Source: Syncephalis plumigaleata
Lineage: Eukaryota > Zoopagomycota > Zoopagomycetes > Zoopagales > Piptocephalidaceae
Length of the DNA stretch: 64,000 bases
Direction of reading: 5' to 3'
NCBI GenBank assembly: GCA_025201365.1
Contig: JAIXMF010000002.1
Span: 124,001-188,000 of the forward strand
This document shows positions 1 to 11,052 of the stretch, in pieces (positions within the stretch are counted from its first letter, which is position 1; every line of letters starts with the position of its first letter). A program made the position numbers and the translations under genes. The notes beneath the pieces were generated by a model. It ran no database searches. It saw only the letters and a program-made list of their open reading frames with translations, and had not been told where the DNA came from.

Positions 1-50
1 TCGACTTTATTTCGGGCTAATACGCAATCATCTAACGTCATTTTACTTAG

Positions 51-637
51 TCGTTCATTACTTTCGTAGTTATAAGAAAATCAACATGACAGGAGCAATG
101 AAACGAACTACCCTCAAGGTAAGTTGTAGCAACGTAGTTTAATAATATATATATTCAATACCCATACTAATTACACTGTTCGTTGTTGATTAGCTTTCAA
201 TCATCACCTTATTGATCATGATAACATGGCTAGCCGTGCATGTCACAACCTACTCGTACATTACACCGTTGGCGCACACGCCTGCTCATTCAATGGCTCT
301 TCAATTCGTGCGCGCTTGCTTTTTTACAACTCGACAGGCATTACTGCTAATGGGATTCTCCATTGACATTAACTGCAGCGGTAGTGCGAATAACACACAG
401 ACACAACGAGATGTTGCACGTCTTAATATTGCATCGTTGGACACGCATCGATTTGGCGATACGAGTGGACCGAATTCAGCCTCAACCGACGTCGTTACAC
501 CTGTCTCCCCCGTAGGCACATACTCCTCGCGATCAGCCCTTCGTAATTCTAGGAGGGGACGCGACAATGATATGATAGACATTTTGTACGATGACAAGTT
601 GGCCAATATTCCCGCCTTTATTTCAATGCGCAAGTAA
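51..637 (+). CDS. C-terminal part of a 7TM receptor-like protein (partial)
   Basis: Two exons, 51-118 and 194-637, are joined by an intron (119-193) with a GTAAGT donor. The upstream acceptor at 49-50 follows a CTAAC branch point at 33-37, so the gene enters from the left edge. The visible protein has a basic loop, one long hydrophobic helix (translation of about 194-260), a second helix (about 285-370) and a Ser/Thr/Arg-rich tail. This is the layout of TM6, TM7 and the cytosolic tail of a heptahelical receptor. The same loop-helix-helix pattern closes the convergent neighbour at 966-2949, so the two are probably diverged paralogues. A polyadenylation-like AATAAA overlaps the stop region. The receptor class and ligand cannot be told from the sequence. 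Confidence 0.55.
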
Positions 638-965
638 ATAAAATATCTAGTAAATTAGTGCTGTTTTTGTAATAGAAATTAAGGTTATTATTTGTTGACA
701 TCTAACAAACAAAGAAAAATGACGATGATGATGAGCATCAGAGAATTGCAAGTTGAATATTCAGACAAGCGCGAGAAAAAAGAATCGATGCCACTTGAGC
801 GTACTTTATCGTGAATACGCCCTTGTTAAAATGGTCGATTAGGATCCACAAGTAAACTAAGATTAACGTGATTTCCTTGCTGGCGATTTGCCCTTCCTAC
901 GATTGAACGACGTGATACCGCTACAACAGAGGGCCGACGTTCATCTCCATATGAAAATGGATGCT
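638..965. other. Convergent 3' intergenic region
   Basis: Lies between the stop codons of the two convergent 7TM genes. It is AT-rich with AATAAA-like motifs just after 637. No other coding or RNA feature is seen. Confidence 0.4.
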
Positions 966-2949
966 TTATACGTAGCGACTCCGTGGAGGCATTGTTCCTT
1001 TGATAGGGGGTGTGGCACTATCAAGGGCAAAATACCTTTCCATTTCCTCCTCGGTTACTCTTATGCGTAAGAAACCGATGATTGACACACTTCTTAATAT
1101 TAGGACAAGCTGGTAAAATATAATGATATAAAATAGGGATGTTGGACGTCTAGCTAATGGCTTGAAGGAGTACAGCGTGGTAAGCAGCAGCAATAACAGT
1201 TGTGTCAATGCTTGCGATACACTCAGCAGGATCAACTACGATAATAATGATAGCATTAGTAAATCAACAAAAGATGTTCAACTCGGCTAGTTTACCCTTC
1301 GTATTGCCCTACGCGTTTGTCCGCTAAGTGCATAGCTACACCATTTCCGATAGAATGCAACGCCTAACAATAATAATAGTTCAGCAGGTATGCTACTCTA
1401 TACTAATATCCATTCAATTAAATTACCGTAGGAACCAAAGAATACAATGTAAATCAATGAGGAAGCAGCGTTCGCACTCGATGTAATGATGGTTTCGAGC
1501 CATTGAAGATTAAATAAATTTGGTAGGTTCATCATGTTGATGATAGCAGTCATCATGATTAATACGCTAGCTATAGCTATCATGCAATAGCAACAGCGTC
1601 GCCATATTAGCGAAAAGTAGGGCAGTCGTATCAGCCTAGATCGAATGTTAGAACAATTAGATACGCATGATCTACTCACCATAACACCGCCAGTGTAATT
1701 AATCCAAGGTTGGCGGTTATCTCGCCTACAATGTAGAAAATACCGCGGGTTAATTCAAGCAGTTTCAATGGTGGATACACAATCTGGCCTAATAGTATAA
1801 TCCGTTAGTATTATTTTACTATGCAAAAGTGTTCTGCAAATACTTACATGCCGAAGAGATAATAACGAATGAGTAGGCCATATTTTTACAGTTGAAATGA
1901 AACTCTTTCCATAAGAATAGTTGAAATATTCGGAAAAATCCTATAAATAAAATGACGGCATTCTATCGTATTGCAGGAAGAATCAACATTTGCCCATTTT
2001 ATATATGTATATGTATACAAGTCTATTTGAGCTAGAATGACTTACCGCGCAAGATATCAGCCATGTTATGGCAGCATAATCACTGGTAGCAAAGTAAACA
2101 TTCCACGGGCCAGCATCTAAACAAAATGATTAGTACTATATTAGTTCATTCACTGGTATTTACCTTGATTTAGAATGCCAGTAACGGTGTTGCGTGCATT
2201 CGAGTGGATAGTATTCCATGCATGTCGTCCATCAGAGGTATTCAGTAAGGCTATTGTGACATTCCCATTCAAATTTGGTGGCTTATAGCATGGTATATCC
2301 TCCATTGTATCGGTGCGACAATAGGATGCAAACGGACCTTGTGCCTCTTCACTCTCCACAGTAATTAATACGGCTGCCAATGCTGGATAACCATTATCGA
2401 GTAGTTTCATTCTACTATTTAATACTGTATTGATTGTCTATTAATGATCATCATCATTGTTAGCACCATTATTGCATTACAATGAATTACAAGCTTAACT
2501 TGTTTGTAGGACCGGCATCCAGCAGTTAGCATCGCATCTGGATCTATGAGCACAAGCGTACGATTAGCCCCAACGATGCCATGAGCGATGGTGGCCGTCT
2601 CGTTTGTCGATAATACAGGCCATGGATTAATGGTGCAGTTGGAGCTGAAGGATGTCGATAGGATGATTCCTTTTATGCCTGCATTAGTACTATTATGCGA
2701 TAACTTTGTAGTATTACTAGGTGTATACTGGAAATAGTTGGATGTTGCGTAGATTTGCGATCCCGTCGATAATTGTAACCGAGCAGCTACTGGATGAATG
2801 TTTATGCCAACTATTACATGTAGCAAGATAATGATAATGCAGATTTGATTAAGGAAATGCACTAGACTCTTTCTCAGTCGCTTTCCCTGTAACCCTCTTG
2901 TTTTGTGGTACATCATTAAATGAAGCTGTGCATCCAGTGCCGCTATCAT
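966..2949 (-). CDS. 7TM receptor-like protein with PA-like ectodomain
   Basis: Eight exons restore one 521-aa frame: 2949-2500, 2437-2164, 2116-2046, 1962-1848, 1788-1680, 1635-1427, 1363-1296 and 1235-966. The start is the first ATG after an upstream stop. The protein has a basic N-terminus, a signal-anchor helix and an N-glycosylation-rich ectodomain of about 200 residues. A segment GCRSY...GYPALAAVLI resembles the protease-associated (PA) fold. Seven hydrophobic helices and a short tail follow. Charged loops between TM3/TM4 and TM5/TM6 fit a plasma-membrane receptor, but no known GPCR class signature is recognised. It faces a related partial gene at 51-637. The splice sites are my reading; the PA assignment is tentative. 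Confidence 0.6.
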
Positions 2950-3499
2950 TCCATAGAATCCACTATGTAGCTTGCTTAACAACGAACAATGTATTGATTA
3001 TAAATTAGTTTCACGAATAATTAGTATTACGATTAATGGCAATGATAATAGTTGAAGAAGTGGCGATGAAAGTATCTAGCCGGAGGTTGCTCCATTTGAA
3101 GCAGACAATTATTGCTTGGAAGTAAGGGCTCGAATGGAAATTATACATACTGCATGGTAACATTTGTAGCACTGATTATTGTGCCACCGCATGAAAGTAA
3201 AGCCTATTCAGGTATGAGTACCAATTTGGAAGGATCGACACCTGGCCTCGTCATTTGACATGCAGATGCACTGAATTCCCGTACATAATGTAAAATGTAT
3301 ATAATAAATTTATAGAATATTAAAGCGTAAATATATATATCGTATTAATCATATAGGTAATTATAATAATGATACTGCTACTACTAATACTAGCACAATA
3401 GAATAGAATAGATAAGATAAGATAGTAAGGAATAATCGACCACATCATTATAAACAACAACAACAATAACAACAACAGCAGCAGCAGCAACAATATGTC
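2950..3499. other. Intergenic region upstream of the 7TM gene
   Basis: AT-rich region between the 7TM gene's start (minus) and the 3' end of the arrestin gene (minus). It contains a CAA/CAG-rich simple repeat at about 3459-3492. No gene is seen. Confidence 0.4.
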
Positions 3500-6400
3500 T
3501 TAAGAAGTTATTATATCAGAGTTCATAGATGATAGTGATGGTCGTTCCTTTGCTGTTGGTTCATCTTGTTGATTTTGTCGTGCAATAATTGTATCTTGAT
3601 TGAATTCAGCTTCCGTGTTTAAAGATTGATCTGGATTAACAACATGAAGTGCACGAGGCAGTAAACCTCGACCAAAAGTGGATGCAGGTGTACCTGATGT
3701 ATCTCCAGTGGCAGTACCGCTACCAGTAGTGGCAGCTGCATTGGTTGTCCAAGGTTTCACCGGTAATCGTGTAAAAATGTCGTCATCAACATCAACATCA
3801 CCATTAGCGATCTCTGCTATATCATGATTGTTCGTAGTCCAACCGGTGATGCCTTGATTCAGAGAAGCAGATGTAGGACCTGTTTTAGAGCTACTTGATG
3901 TTGGATCAGATAATTGCGGTTCAAGCATGATTGCTTCTGAATCATCCTCGGTACTAGCCAACGATGTCACTTCTATACTTGAATCAATTAATGACTACTG
4001 TATAAAAGATGTGCACTAATGTAGAGATACTCACCTGATGTGACCGGTAATTCAACATTAGCATCCAATTCAATACCTAATGACATTGAACGAATAATGA
4101 ATGAATGAATGAGTGAAATAGGGTTATGCATGATGATTTCTTACCATGTGCGCCATAATAAGTTGAATACACTCTGTTAGCTGATCGTTCCACCTTTCGA
4201 GCATATTCTCTATTGGCTATATATACATATACATATACATATACATATATATATTGTTAATCATCAATTTGTATCAATTATTACTAAGACACTCACCGTC
4301 ATTATCAGTATCTTCATTGCCTTCGGGTGTAAGATCACTCCATGAGGCTGGATGAGTGACATAGATTGGTAATTCTACTGTTAGATCCTTACTATTAAAT
4401 AGAAATATGCTTAGTGCTCGTCGATGATATAAGTGTGGCATGATTAATGATAGATTACCTAAGATGCATATGTAGTGATACTTGTAGAATGTGACTAACA
4501 CGTAATAATGTCGTATTCCTCAATGATATACTATTATGCTATAGCGAGTAAATGAATGAGTACTATAGGATACAGATAATAGTATGATTGATGTACACTT
4601 ACAGGTATGGTAAGTGCTAGTGTTACTTCACGTTCTTCCTCTGGATCAAATTGCCAGTCATCTCCTCTGTATGTACGTTCCGCCACTAGACGACAATTAG
4701 AATCGAGTACCGATTGTGTTTGTTGTGATAGTTCGCCTTCAACGAATGCATCACGCTTTGTCGTGACACGATGCCATAATGCGAATCGAATCCTACTAAC
4801 CTGTATCATTTTTGTTCGTTTAATAAGAAGTATAGGCTACTACGCTTACGTATTCTTAATAGGTTGACAATAACTTACACGCTTCCTTGTGTGATTACGA
4901 ACACCTAGACGCACGTAAACAATCCCACCCGACGATACTAGACGACGTGTTGTCTCAGCAATACATGAGAGATGACCATCACCACCGAGGAATGCTCGTT
5001 TACGCGCTTCAGCACGTACTCGTTCGGCACGCGCTAGTTTGACCTCTTCCGCCGACCATCGCTCGTAAATGCAAACTGATCGTGTATGAGCAACCACTTC
5101 GGATCGATTACCCGAGGCACACACTTGAGCAACACTAGTTGATAAGTGAAATGACCAATATTAATATTCACTACCAGTGGTCATAATAATAAATTGTGAT
5201 GTCACATTACCAAGCAATCATATAGCGTATCGAGCCAACCTTTGATCGGAAACTACTGGGTAACTTATCGGATAGCGAGAATGCAAACTGTAGAGTAGTC
5301 GTCGTTTTACGTGCTTGCCAATAGCCATCTCGATCTAATAACATTATTGGTGAATAGATACTCAAGAAACTATTATTGCCATTTGATTACCTGGTGGTAG
5401 ACTGCGTACAGCAGCATCACAAGGAGTGTTAGCATCTTGTAGCAAAGTGCGTGCCCGATAGAATAAACAACGTCTTCCACCATTAAATTGACTATTAGTT
5501 GATGAATCCGATGTCACCTCTAATCAATACATAATGACAATCGTTTAATAATCACATTACTAGTTATTACATAGGATAAACACTTACCTTCGATGCCAAT
5601 CACCTCCACCGATACTTCACCGAGTCGAATAGATGATGACTGACATTGTATTTCAATTCTACCCGTAACTAGTCCACCCGCACAAAAGAATGCTCGATCG
5701 AAACGCATTGATATACCGAATTTACCATTTTTTGAGGTTGGTCGTGCAACAAGTAAAGTTGAAATAGCCGGTCCTTCATTATTATTACTGATACTATTAT
5801 TACTATTACTATTATTTGTAGGAGTTGATGATTTCGCGTCATTACTTGCAGTTTGACGTAGACCACCACCACCACCACCTACAACTGCATCGATATTCGT
5901 CTCTAGTGTTCGCTGACTGGGATCCGGTACAGGACTAGCGATGCTTGGTCTATCAGATCGACTGATCAATGGAAATGCCGGTGGCACATTGGAGGATGCT
6001 GCACCCGCTATCGATTGTACAAATAGTGTGGATGGCCGTGATGAAGCACTGGACGATGAGGATGCCGATGATGGATGTCGTGGTAAATGCTCGACATGAT
6101 TCACTGATGGCGTGGAATGACGCGTGGAATAAGCGGCGGATGATGACGTGGTCGCGGGACGTTCCGAACTTTGCGATGTACTATGCGATGTACTCTGTGA
6201 TCCATTTCGTAATAGATGATTATCAATGACATCGAGTGATATAGGCGAGAATGGACGATTTATCTCGCCTTGACTCATATGACGCGGTCTTGACGTGGTC
6301 GATGAAGCAATGGAGGATGATATCGATGCACTAATAGGCAGTTGATCTGATGATACAATTCTTCTATGATACGGCTGACGTTGATTATTATTATTATTGT

Positions 6401-7235
6401 TACTATTAGGGCTGTTGTTACTATATTGATTGGTAGGACGTGTGTAGCATGACTGATTATAGTCGGTAGATGTCGATACTTGATCAGTATCCGGTTGATT
6501 GTAATGGTAGTGTTGATTATTGGCAATAGGTTCCGCGTTCATCTCTGTAGGGCTATGAGTGTTGTAAACAGAGTAGGCATTAGATACTTGAGAGAAAGCC
6601 ACGGTAGATACAGGTGGTGACACGGTAGATTGTCGATTAATGTCAATAGCATTCCCATGAGCATCATGAAGTTGTTGCAATGATGCTACTGAGTAGCGTG
6701 AATTAAAACGATCTGGATAATGCGTTGACTCTCTGATAGGACGTCGATTTACACCAGGTGATGTATGAGGAAGTGGAGGAGCAGCAGCATCTGCAGCAAT
6801 ATTGGCATAGGCAGCTGAAGTTGATTGTATGGCATAATGGATTGAATAAGTGTCATTATCGGTATTTGCGACGGTGTTAGCATTGGTTGTCGTAGAAGTG
6901 TGTGGTGACCATGGTCTACCTTGTGCATGATTCGTATGGCTTAACGGAGATGAAGATGGATAAGGAGCAGCATTAGATGTTGATTGGTGATTACCTTGTG
7001 AATAGTTACTGTATTCATTATGAGCATTGTGATCACTATAAGCGACAGATTGTGTTGTATAATTTGATGTTTGCAGTCTCATTTGCTGTGAATGTTGTAC
7101 GTAGCGATCAGAATATGGATCAGTAATGGTAGGTCGCGGATAATCATTTACATCATAGCCTGATTGTCGATTACTTAATGGTGAGTTAGGGGAATAGTCT
7201 GCACTACCCTTTGCCATGCTTGCTTCATCCGGCAT
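3500..7235 (-). CDS. Alpha-arrestin (ART-like) adaptor protein
   Basis: Ten exons give one continuous frame of about 1,038 aa: 7235-5588, 5519-5391, 5334-5211, 5134-4879, 4800-4603, 4538-4459, 4391-4297, 4216-4145, 4076-4035 and 3972-3500. I chose ATG 7235 because the six in-frame codons before it open with TTG rather than ATG. Residues 1 to about 500 are Ser/Asn/Thr-rich and probably disordered. An arrestin N-domain follows (FFCAGG.VTGRIE, then a PSSFRS...IRYMI strand), then an arrestin C-domain ending with KDLTVELPIYVTHPASW. The family links Rsp5-type ubiquitin ligases to plasma-membrane transporters for endocytosis, or acts in Rim8-type pH signalling. Which branch this belongs to is not clear, and I saw no PPxY in the visible parts. 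The DIRS element ends about 590 bp upstream. Confidence 0.8.
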
Positions 7236-7823
7236 GATGAGTATGCTTGCCAAGAATGATAATAAATATTAAATATCAATGAACAACCTCGAGTCAATTA
7301 GACAATCGTATATATCGAGAGTACTAATCAACCTAATAGCAATAACAGTAGCATTCGTTACTAGTTGAATTACACACTGCCTACTGATACTATTATTATT
7401 ATTGTTGTTATTATTGTCACCAATAAACAAAGCTGCCCTATTAAACCAATAGCATATATGCACACACACATATATATATATATATAATTGGTTAGCATTT
7501 ACTATATGCGATACAGACCATGGTATATCATTAAAGCATAGCATATATAGAGTGTATATAGAGCATATAGAGAGCTGTAAACGAGTATTACATCTACTAA
7601 ACACATAAATCCTTACTTACCTAGTAATTACCGTTACGTTATCTACAAATAAATAGACAAAGGAACACTTGGCATAGACGTATGAACTATTGCAGCACGA
7701 AATGACAAGAGAACGCAGGAAGTAGGAAAGGAAATAGAGACAAAAAAGTGTAATGAACAATAAGAGGAAAGGGTAACATTTCGTATAGTGACGTTCGTTA
7801 TAATTGACGATCAACACCAATTG
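7236..7823. promoter_or_regulatory. Upstream region of the arrestin gene, bounded by a retroelement
   Basis: 588 bp between the arrestin start and the left edge of the DIRS element. It contains a TA-rich tract at about 7465-7487 and ATT/GTT repeats at 7388-7417. The promoter of the minus-strand arrestin gene must lie here or inside the element. No coding region is supported. Confidence 0.35.
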
Positions 7824-7952
7824 AATAGCGCTATTTTAATTTTAAATAGCGTTTTATTGATGAGAGGCCAAAAATCTTTATAAAGGAGCCGGTGAGTCCA
7901 GCTCACCGGCGACCACTACTTTTCTCCTTTATTCGTTTGTTGGCCATCTCTC
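7824..7952 (+). repeat. Left split direct repeat (A1) of the DIRS element
   Basis: 129 bp, identical to 12036-12164. It contains the palindrome AATAGCGCTATT, a TATA-like TTTATAAAG at about 7877-7885 and a perfect 9-bp-stem hairpin at 7888-7910 (GCCGGTGAG/CTCACCGGC, loop TCCAG). The TATA-like site suggests it carries the element's promoter. Confidence 0.9.
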
Positions 7953-8054
7953 TCGGCAAACAACTGAATAAAGCGTTCTAGCAAGTCAAAATTTTTTATT
8001 GAAGAATATTCTTACCTTTATCTATCTATATTTCCATATATTTTATTTTATAAC

Positions 8055-9080
8055 ATGTCGGACGGGTCAAGTCAACAGAATTTCGAAGACGAAGAGCCTG
8101 CTGCTGTGCGCATATGTCAGGAGGATATGGCCGCAATAGCAGATCTAGTGTCTGAAAGGATGTTACAGAACCCCCATCGCCCAACTGGAGCTTCGGATCG
8201 TGCAAACAATAATGATCTGCAGGCGAACGGTACGAGGGCAGGTGCTAGTCAGGAGGCCGAAGCACCCGGTCTAATACAGGAGGGTGTCCAAGATGTTGAA
8301 CGGGCACGACAGGTTGCACAGATTATGCAACGCGAGAGGGAACAGCGGGAGGCGAGCGAGAATCAGCTAGACCCTGATGAAGCGTCCGAGGACGAGGACC
8401 CTCGTGGGAATATAAAAATTACAAACGAAAAAGAAGCGGAAGTTCCAGTGGAGTTCGATCCAACATCGCCGCAATTTGTCGAATTTTTGCTTCGGATTAC
8501 GCATTTCTATGAATCGCCGTCGGAATATGCTCAGTCGCATGAATTATTGACTCCCTTCTTGGGTTTTATTCCCGTTGTTAATTATGTGGATCCACGGCCG
8601 CAAAATCTCTCAACCATTCACGATGAAATTTTCCCAAAGTTAACGGGAGAAGGACAGCGAGAGGGACGCGCGATGTTATCGCTGGTTTTGTACATCATCA
8701 GAACCATGCAGGCGTGGTCAGCTTGGAACGTTGAGTTGAAAAAAGGATCGCCTGGGTATTTGATAGTAGCCAGCATCCTACAGGTGATAGAGCGTACCGT
8801 ACTTACCCGCTATTCGATGGTGAGAGCTCGTTTGGATTTGAGCGACGACGCTATTCGACAGGTGGAGTCTAGATTGGATTCGGTCGGTATGATTCGATAC
8901 ACACACAATACCCAAGCTGAGATACTCCGTGCGCTGAGGAAGAAGGAAAGTATGCAGGCTCATCGAACTGCAAACCAATCGTCTAGCAGCAAATCAAAGG
9001 CTTCAACGGCTACCGACGCCAAGAAACCCGCCAATACAACTCGAAATGGCGGTCCGGCGGGCGGTGCCGGTCATGCCTGA
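8055..9080 (+). CDS. Gag-like protein of the DIRS element
   Basis: A 341-aa frame beginning with the first ATG after the left repeat. It is acidic, Glu/Gln-rich at the N-terminus, helical in the middle, and ends in a Ser/Lys/Thr-rich tail. No zinc knuckle is seen, as is common for DIRS gag. It overlaps the start of pol by 35 nt. Its role in particle formation is inferred from position only. Confidence 0.65.
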   Translation: MSDGSSQQNFEDEEPAAVRICQEDMAAIADLVSERMLQNPHRPTGASDRANNNDLQANGTRAGASQEAEAPGLIQEGVQDVERARQVAQIMQREREQREASENQLDPDEASEDEDPRGNIKITNEKEAEVPVEFDPTSPQFVEFLLRITHFYESPSEYAQSHELLTPFLGFIPVVNYVDPRPQNLSTIHDEIFPKLTGEGQREGRAMLSLVLYIIRTMQAWSAWNVELKKGSPGYLIVASILQVIERTVLTRYSMVRARLDLSDDAIRQVESRLDSVGMIRYTHNTQAEILRALRKKESMQAHRTANQSSSSKSKASTATDAKKPANTTRNGGPAGGAGHA

Positions 9081-11052
9081 TTCGAACTCGCCACCTCCAG
9101 GCGATCGGCCCCTGCACTTAAGTGTAAGATCGGCCTGGAAACGGTGGCATCATATAGGGGCGAACGGAAGAGTGTTGAAGTGGATCCGGCGTGGTGTGAC
9201 GGTACCTTGGGCAGCAGCAGGCGCGCCCTCACCTTTTCATCATCAATCCTACCAGGCCCGCGACCCAGCGGAAGTCCAGTTCCTCGAATTGGAAGTTCAA
9301 CGGTTGTTGCAAGCCGGTGCAATAATCGAAATCCCAGAGAGTCAAGCCAAATACGTCTCACCAACCTTCTTGATTCCTCGCAAACCGCAAGGCTATCGAC
9401 TGATAATCGACCTACGTTATTTGAATCAGCATTGTCAGGAAATGCCTATGCGATACGAAGACCTGCGCGTGTTAAAATATCTGGCACAACCCAACGACTC
9501 CGCTATCGCCTTCGATTTAAAGGACGGCTATCTAGCAGTAGGAATCAGGCCCAGTCAGCAACAGTACTTCCAAACGAAGATACTAGGAAAGTATTACCAG
9601 TATCAGACTCTACCGTTCGGTTGGAACCTGTCTCCTTATTTCTTCGTCAAGGTAATGCGACCCATGGTACAGTATTTGCGCGGGCTAGGTTTGCGATGTC
9701 TAGCTTACTTGGACGATTTTCTGATCCTACTCGACCAGCAGCAGAAGAAGGAAGGATGGCCACAAAAGGTACAGCTACTGTTGAGGAGCTTAGGTCTACG
9801 AGCGCATCCAACAAAATGTACTTGGACACCTACGCAAGTCATAGATCATCTCGGTTATCGGTTAGATTTTGCAAAGATGGAGTTTCAATTAACCGACGCG
9901 TATCGCGAAAAAATAAAGCTTACCTTATTACACGCCTTAAAAGAGTGTGCCAAGAAGACGCGAAAGCTCGACGCAAAGCAGTTAGCTCAGGTTACAGGCA
10001 TTGTCATAGCCGCACGACACGCGATTCCATACATCATGATACATCTCAGAGCGCTATACAACGATCTACGCGGAAAGGAAAGTTGGAAGGTCAAAGTCAA
10101 GGTCAGCAACGCCAGTATACGGGAGATGCGACGAATCTTACGAATCGTGAGCGATCAGCCAGCCGCACCGATAAAGCAACGTCCAGCACAGTTCACCATT
10201 ACTACCGACGCGTCAGACGAAGGGTGGGGAGCGACAATGGTGGAAGAAGGAGGACGGGAAAGATTAGCTTACGGTCAGTGGTCAGAGGAGGAGAAAGAGT
10301 TGCACATTGTCCATCGAGAGGCGTTGGGGCTTTTATACGGCGTAACGGCCTTCAAGACTTTCCTACACAATTCCACAGCACAGGCCCGAATGGACGCGCA
10401 GGCATCGATTGGCGCGCTAAATGCACACGCATCTTCCAGCGCTTCCTTGCACAGCATCGTGAGACGCGTATGGGAGCTATGTCAACGAAACAAGATACAG
10501 CTATTGGGGTTGATTCAATATTTGCCAGGAAGATACAACGTAGAAGCGGATTTCTTGTCGCGAATAATACAAAAATCAGATTGGCAACTACCCAAAGCAA
10601 TGTTTCAAGAGATAGAAGACGCATACGGACCTCACACAATCGATCGATTCGCAGCCGGGTGGAACGCACAGCTACCGCGCTACAACTCGCTCAACGTCAA
10701 CGATGGCTGCGAAGGAGTGGACGCTCTACAGTGGTCATGGAAAGGGGAGAACAACTTCATCAACCCTCCTTTCGGACTCATCGGGGTAATCCTCAACAAG
10801 CTGGTAAGAGATCAGGCGCAGGCTACCGTCATATTGCCCAGATGGACCAGTCAACCTTGGTGGCCGTTGGTGCTCAAGCTGATGGTTTCCACATTGGAGG
10901 TAGACTCACCTCGGGTATGGGCGAACATATTGTCCAACACCGACGTAATGCCGGAGCCTCTCGTCAATCCCGCTTGGAAGATATTGGTAGCCCGGTTGGA
11001 CGGAGCGAGACTTTGCGCGCCCAGATGGTGCGAAGTTGGATGCAACAACTGA
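9046..11052 (+). CDS. DIRS pol: reverse transcriptase, RNase H and methyltransferase-like
   Basis: A 668-aa frame. The RT palm motif YLDDF and fingers/palm blocks (FDLKDGYL, LPFGWNLSPYFF) identify a reverse transcriptase. An RNase H region follows (TITTDASDEGWGA, ending EADFLSR). A C-terminal stretch with FAAGWNAQLPRYNS and NFINPPFG matches the DNA-methyltransferase-like domain that separates DIRS/PAT from Ngaro elements. It belongs to the same mobile element as its neighbours. Confidence 0.88.
   Translation: MAVRRAVPVMPDSNSPPPGDRPLHLSVRSAWKRWHHIGANGRVLKWIRRGVTVPWAAAGAPSPFHHQSYQARDPAEVQFLELEVQRLLQAGAIIEIPESQAKYVSPTFLIPRKPQGYRLIIDLRYLNQHCQEMPMRYEDLRVLKYLAQPNDSAIAFDLKDGYLAVGIRPSQQQYFQTKILGKYYQYQTLPFGWNLSPYFFVKVMRPMVQYLRGLGLRCLAYLDDFLILLDQQQKKEGWPQKVQLLLRSLGLRAHPTKCTWTPTQVIDHLGYRLDFAKMEFQLTDAYREKIKLTLLHALKECAKKTRKLDAKQLAQVTGIVIAARHAIPYIMIHLRALYNDLRGKESWKVKVKVSNASIREMRRILRIVSDQPAAPIKQRPAQFTITTDASDEGWGATMVEEGGRERLAYGQWSEEEKELHIVHREALGLLYGVTAFKTFLHNSTAQARMDAQASIGALNAHASSSASLHSIVRRVWELCQRNKIQLLGLIQYLPGRYNVEADFLSRIIQKSDWQLPKAMFQEIEDAYGPHTIDRFAAGWNAQLPRYNSLNVNDGCEGVDALQWSWKGENNFINPPFGLIGVILNKLVRDQAQATVILPRWTSQPWWPLVLKLMVSTLEVDSPRVWANILSNTDVMPEPLVNPAWKILVARLDGARLCAPRWCEVGCNN

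Noticed and set aside
7269-7820. Minus-strand open frames between the arrestin gene and the DIRS element
   Set aside because: Low-complexity and TA-rich; they contain simple repeats and no recognisable protein features.
7860-7920. Possible self-cleaving ribozyme in the DIRS repeats, suggested by GATGAG and the hairpin
   Set aside because: The conserved GAAA and cleavage-site context of hammerhead cores is missing, and no HDV-like nested fold could be drawn.
9071-9364. Minus-strand open frame inside the retroelement
   Set aside because: Shadow of the pol frame; no motif and no independent support.
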